A stretch of DNA of 64,000 nt from NCBI GenBank assembly GCA_041287365.1, contig JBEULL010000017.1, positions 193,033 through 257,032 on the forward strand. Direction: 5' to 3'. A program made the translations under genes and the position numbers. Source of the DNA: JAQVIJ01 sp041287365 (GTDB lineage: Bacteria; Desulfobacterota; Dissulfuribacteria; Dissulfuribacterales; DYLC01). The notes under the pieces are model-generated. The model was not told where the DNA came from and ran no database searches. It worked only from the letters and a program-made list of their open reading frames with translations. Positions 61,370-64,000 of the stretch are shown piece after piece (position 1 is the stretch's first letter; each line of letters opens with the position of its first letter).

Positions 61370-61397
61370 GTTATTTTAAAAAAAAGAGAGGCGCAAT

Positions 61398-62429
61398 ATG
61401 TTAAATACCTTCAAGATATATCAGGAATTGGCATCGAGGATGGATCAATCTGCTGCCGAGGGCATCACGAATATCCTTGGGCAGATATATGAAGACCTTA
61501 AAAATACCGTGACACGAGATGATTTTGCCTTGCTCACAGGCGTAGTGCGAGAGCTTTCAGAGGCGCAGAAGCGCACGGAGCAGCGGGTTGAGGAATTAGC
61601 CGAGGCACAGAGGCGTACGGAGCAGCGGGTTGAGGAATTAGCCGAGGCACAGAGGCGCACGGAGCAGCGGGTTGAGGAATTAGCCGAGGCGCAGAAGCGC
61701 ACGGAGCAGCGGGTTGAGGAATTAGCCGAGGCACAGAGGCGTACGGAGCAGCGGGTTGAGGAATTAGCCGAGGCACAGAAGCGCACGGAGCAGCGGGTTG
61801 AGGAATTAGCCGAGGCACAGAGGCGCACGGAGCAGCGGGTTGAGGAATTAGCCGAGGCGCAAAGGCATAGCGAGGGGCGTTTAGATCGTCTTGAGCGGGC
61901 CGTCGCCGAATTAGCCGAGGCCCAGGTGCGTATGGCGAAGCGGCTGGAGGAGCTTGTCGACGCCCAGAAAGCCACTGAACGTCGTCTGTATGAGCTGATT
62001 GGAGAGGTGAATGATATCAAGGTGCAGTTAGGCGGGCTTGCCATGGCGGTGGGCTATGGAATAGAAGACAGGCTCATGCCTTTTATGAAGCGTTTTGTGC
62101 CCAAGATTTATGGGGCATCTGTTCAAAAGGTGGAGCGCAAGAACGTGCGTTATTCCAAGGGCAATTTTGACGAGGTAAACATCTATATAGAGGCATTGAA
62201 AGATGCTCAACCCCTCCTGATTGCAGGGGAATGCAAGGCACAGCCCAGCAAAAAGGACATCAGGCGGTTCAGTTCCATGCTTATGAGGCTATCCGAGCAT
62301 TTCAAGATGCCGGTGGAGGGTTTCCTGGTGGGCTATGTGTTCTCTCCTGATGTGGAGGACCTGTTGGCCCAGGACTATCCGCACATCAAGGCCTTCAAGA
62401 CCTACGAAGTAGAGATGATAGCCACCTAA
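61398..62429 (+). CDS. Coiled-coil repeat protein with PD-(D/E)XK-like C-terminus (DUF3782-like)
   Basis: 343 residues. After 54 helical residues, seven perfect-frame 14-residue units EAQ(K/R)RTEQRVEELA (two heptads each) form a long coiled coil, then two degenerate units. The C-terminal ~140 residues carry PLLIAGECKAQPSKKDIRRF, the E-x-K plus downstream helix of PD-(D/E)XK-type nuclease folds; a preceding acidic residue is in NFDEVNIYIEAL. Relatives annotated DUF3782 are frequent in thermophiles and of unknown role. The GAGAGG site precedes the ATG. It lies just before an ABC-2 exporter. Confidence 0.7.
   Translation: MLNTFKIYQELASRMDQSAAEGITNILGQIYEDLKNTVTRDDFALLTGVVRELSEAQKRTEQRVEELAEAQRRTEQRVEELAEAQRRTEQRVEELAEAQKRTEQRVEELAEAQRRTEQRVEELAEAQKRTEQRVEELAEAQRRTEQRVEELAEAQRHSEGRLDRLERAVAELAEAQVRMAKRLEELVDAQKATERRLYELIGEVNDIKVQLGGLAMAVGYGIEDRLMPFMKRFVPKIYGASVQKVERKNVRYSKGNFDEVNIYIEALKDAQPLLIAGECKAQPSKKDIRRFSSMLMRLSEHFKMPVEGFLVGYVFSPDVEDLLAQDYPHIKAFKTYEVEMIAT
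61560..61853 (+). repeat. Seven tandem 42-bp in-frame repeats
   Basis: Each unit starts GAGGC(A/G)CAGA(A/G)GCG and ends GAGGAATTAGCC. The seven copies differ at only a few positions, so their number probably changes by slippage. The protein length changes by 14 residues per copy without loss of frame. Confidence 0.95.
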
Positions 62430-62440
62430 CAGGCTTGATT

Positions 62441-63241
62441 ATGATATCTATTCGAATGCTCAGGGACGTCTGGGCCTTCAGGGGTTTCATACTTGCCAAT
62501 GTAAAGCGAGACTTTCACTCTCGCTATCGCAATACACAGTTTGGTTTTGTCTGGACCATTTTGCAACCCCTGGCCATGATCTTCATCTATACCATCATCT
62601 TTGCGGAGCTCATGAAGCCATCACTTCCAGGGCATGACTCCAAGTTCGCCTACAGCATCTATCTCTGCTCCGGTGTATTGACATGGGGCTTCTTCAGCGA
62701 GCTTTTGAGCCGCTGTGTGAGTATATTTGTGCAAAACGCCAATCTCATAAAAAAGATCAGCTTTCCCAGGCTGTGCCTGCCCATTATCGTGATTTTGTCC
62801 AGCCTCATTCATTTTAGTATTGTGATGGGGCTTTTTATGGCCTTTTTGATTTTGAGCGGTAACTTTCCTGGCCTGGCCATCTTGGGTTTTGTTCCGGTCT
62901 TGATCATACTTGTGGGCTTTTCCGTGGGTCTTGGCATACTTTTGGGCACCATAAACGTCTTTTATCGAGATGTGGAACAGACTTTGAGTATTGTGCTACA
63001 GTTCTGGTTCTGGCTCACACCCATCGTATATGTGACCAAGACCCTGCCCGAGTTTGTGGCTGCTGTCATGGCATGGAACCCCATGTGGCCAATAATAAGG
63101 GCCATGCACGTCATATTTCTCGAGGCGCGCTTTCCAGAGTGGCAGAGCCTCATATATCCCGGCATATTGGCTGTTATCTGTTTGTATTTGGGCATATTCG
63201 CCTTTCGAAAGTTAGGCGGAGAGATCGTGGATGAGCTGTGA
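62441..63241 (+). CDS. ABC-2 polysaccharide/O-antigen export permease (Wzm-like)
   Basis: 266 residues from ATG 62441. Six membrane helices. Motifs: KRDFHSRYRNTQFGFVWTIL (the N-terminal helix of ABC-2 polysaccharide exporters), NANLIKKISFPRLCLPI and NVFYRDVEQTLSIVLQFWFW with PIVY. With the Wzt-like ATPase downstream it forms an O-antigen, teichoic or capsule exporter. The stop overlaps the GTG of the next small gene. Confidence 0.9.
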   Translation: MISIRMLRDVWAFRGFILANVKRDFHSRYRNTQFGFVWTILQPLAMIFIYTIIFAELMKPSLPGHDSKFAYSIYLCSGVLTWGFFSELLSRCVSIFVQNANLIKKISFPRLCLPIIVILSSLIHFSIVMGLFMAFLILSGNFPGLAILGFVPVLIILVGFSVGLGILLGTINVFYRDVEQTLSIVLQFWFWLTPIVYVTKTLPEFVAAVMAWNPMWPIIRAMHVIFLEARFPEWQSLIYPGILAVICLYLGIFAFRKLGGEIVDEL

Positions 63242-63450
63242 TTCATTCGCGCAAGGTGAGTGACAAAAAACTCTTGGTGGCCCTGGAGATTTCGTATGTT
63301 GGCGACGTGATGGATGTGGAAAGAGTGCTCAGAAGGGCAGATATCTTGAGCATGGCCTTTGAGTTGAAGTGTGTGAGTATGGTATTGGCAAAGGAATACA
63401 CCGAGGGTGCAGTAAAGAAGGCGAATGAGTGTAATTTGTTGTTGCTGTAA
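63238..63450 (+). CDS. Short PD-(D/E)XK-like fragment gene between Wzm and Wzt
   Basis: 70 residues from GTG 63238, overlapping the permease stop (GTGA). The sequence LLVALEISYVGDVMDVERVL with RRADILSMAF has the same layout as the nuclease-like C-terminus of the coiled-coil protein upstream (E-x-x plus helix with D-x-x-R). The catalytic lysine position is serine here. It could be a remnant of a DUF3782-like gene or a small subunit. Expression is plausible from the overlap; function is unknown. Confidence 0.45.
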   Translation: MIHSRKVSDKKLLVALEISYVGDVMDVERVLRRADILSMAFELKCVSMVLAKEYTEGAVKKANECNLLLL

Positions 63451-63474
63451 AGGGCGTTCAAGGCATAATGTCAA

Positions 63475-64000
63475 ATGAGTTATCTTCGTGTATGTAATGT
63501 GAGCAAGGCCTATAAGCGTTATTCCAAGAAATCAGGCCGGTTTCTTGAGTGGCTGGGGCTGGGTGTGCATCACGATCTGGTGTGGGTGCTTCGAGATATC
63601 AGTTTTGAGGTGCAGCCTGGTGAGGCCGTGGGCATCATCGGCGTAAACGGGGCAGGAAAGTCCACTCTGCTCAAGATCATTACCGGCATCGTGAAGCCTA
63701 CCACCGGTACGATTGAGGTGGGTGGCCGGGTCTCGGCGCTTTTGGAGCTGGGCATGGGCTTCCATCCAGATTTTACGGGTCGAGAGAATGTCTATATGGC
63801 CGCGCAACTAAAAGGTATGACCAGAGAAGAAGTGACCGAGAGAATGCAGGAGATAGAGGCATTTGCCGAGATCGGAGACTACATCGACCAGCCGGTGCGC
63901 GTGTATTCCAGCGGTATGCAGGTGCGGCTTGCGTTTTCCGTGGCAACATGCGTAAGGCCGGACATCTTGATTGTGGATGAGGCGCTAAGCGTGGGGGATG
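63475..64000 (+). CDS. ABC polysaccharide export ATPase (Wzt-like), cut by window edge
   Basis: The first 175 codons are present. Walker A GVNGAGKSTLLKIITG, Q-loop region LGMGFHPDFTGRENV, signature YSSGMQVRLAFSVA and Walker B PDILIVDEALSVGD are typical of Wzt/TagH/KpsT ATPases of the O-antigen type. The start ATG 63475 is preferred over ATG 63468, whose frame stops after nine codons. It pairs with the permease at 62441. The 3' part lies outside the window. Confidence 0.92.
   Translation, partial: MSYLRVCNVSKAYKRYSKKSGRFLEWLGLGVHHDLVWVLRDISFEVQPGEAVGIIGVNGAGKSTLLKIITGIVKPTTGTIEVGGRVSALLELGMGFHPDFTGRENVYMAAQLKGMTREEVTERMQEIEAFAEIGDYIDQPVRVYSSGMQVRLAFSVATCVRPDILIVDEALSVGD

Noticed and set aside
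61445..62044. Long open frame on the minus strand across the 42-bp repeats
   Set aside because: It is a by-product of the repeat and codon pattern of the plus-strand coiled-coil gene. The serine/alanine/arginine-rich product has no family and no ribosome site.
1..64000. CRISPR arrays, insertion sequences, tRNA or rRNA genes
   Set aside because: No spaced direct repeats, transposase frames or tRNA cloverleaf sequences were seen by reading both strands; ssrA is the only structured RNA gene recognised.

Overview
The window looks like chromosomal DNA of a Gram-negative, flagellated anaerobe of the Desulfobacterota (former Deltaproteobacteria). The reasons are a periplasmic nitrate reductase cluster of the napM-A-D-G-H type, an NrfHA ammonifying nitrite reductase with a lipoprotein-type NrfA, many CXXCH cytochromes, three sigma-54 activator-type regulators, and a DUF4445 (RACo-like) protein. 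The species cannot be named from the sequence alone.

Layout. 1-1840 (minus): an edge-truncated RACo-like ATPase and a PilZ protein. 1955-12827 (plus): a secreted TPR protein, an FlrC-like regulator and a compact flagellar basal-body/export operon, flgB-flgC-fliE-fliF-fliG-fliH-fliI-fliJ-motE-like, with many overlapping stops and starts. 12851-16731 is a scar region. It holds a NuoE/HoxE-like gene with an in-frame TGA, the first codons of a NuoF/HoxF-like gene, a FolC C-terminal fragment, a GC-rich modABC operon with a ModE-type operator over its promoter, and a broken Phd/YefM antitoxin. It ends against the 3' end of the tmRNA gene ssrA (16732-17085, minus).

17156-26623: a DnaQ-like exonuclease with a cNMP/CBS/DUF294 protein, an NtrC-type response regulator, a HIT/GalT-like protein beside a GAFTGA-less sigma-54 AAA+ protein, prepilin peptidase and LepA. 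26844-33108 (plus): type IV pilus assembly genes pilM-N-O-P, an STN-TPR protein and an MshL/PilQ secretin. The matching PilB-type ATPase is at 47744. 33150-36440: nikR, an M48 peptidase-TPR membrane protein, a small membrane protein and an endonuclease III relative.

36495-43156 (minus): nrfH-nrfA-napM-napA-napD-napG-napH, a complete set of terminal reductases for nitrate to ammonium, broken up by intercistronic hairpins. 43385-47521: radA, a sensor kinase, a secreted rhodanese and a secreted FVDENGDGICD-repeat protein. 47744-53514 (minus): pilB, a YkgJ-like protein, dxs, ispA and xseB. 53541-56484 (plus): a DUF374 acyltransferase, CvpA, a hotdog thioesterase, an antitoxin-toxin fusion relic and a CDF cation transporter. 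56578-60441 (minus): livK-H-M-G without livF. 60563-64000 (plus): an orphan ABC ATPase, a coiled-coil protein with seven 42-bp repeats and a nuclease-like C-terminus, and a Wzm/Wzt-type exporter running off the right edge.

How it fits together: motility, type IV pili, molybdate uptake and periplasmic nitrate ammonification sit side by side. Molybdate import could supply the molybdenum enzyme NapA, which is an inference. The least explained parts are the 12.8-16.7 kb scar region, the GAFTGA-less activator with its enzyme neighbour, the STN-TPR pilus protein, the hybrid nap-nrf operon and the repeat/nuclease-like protein next to the exporter.
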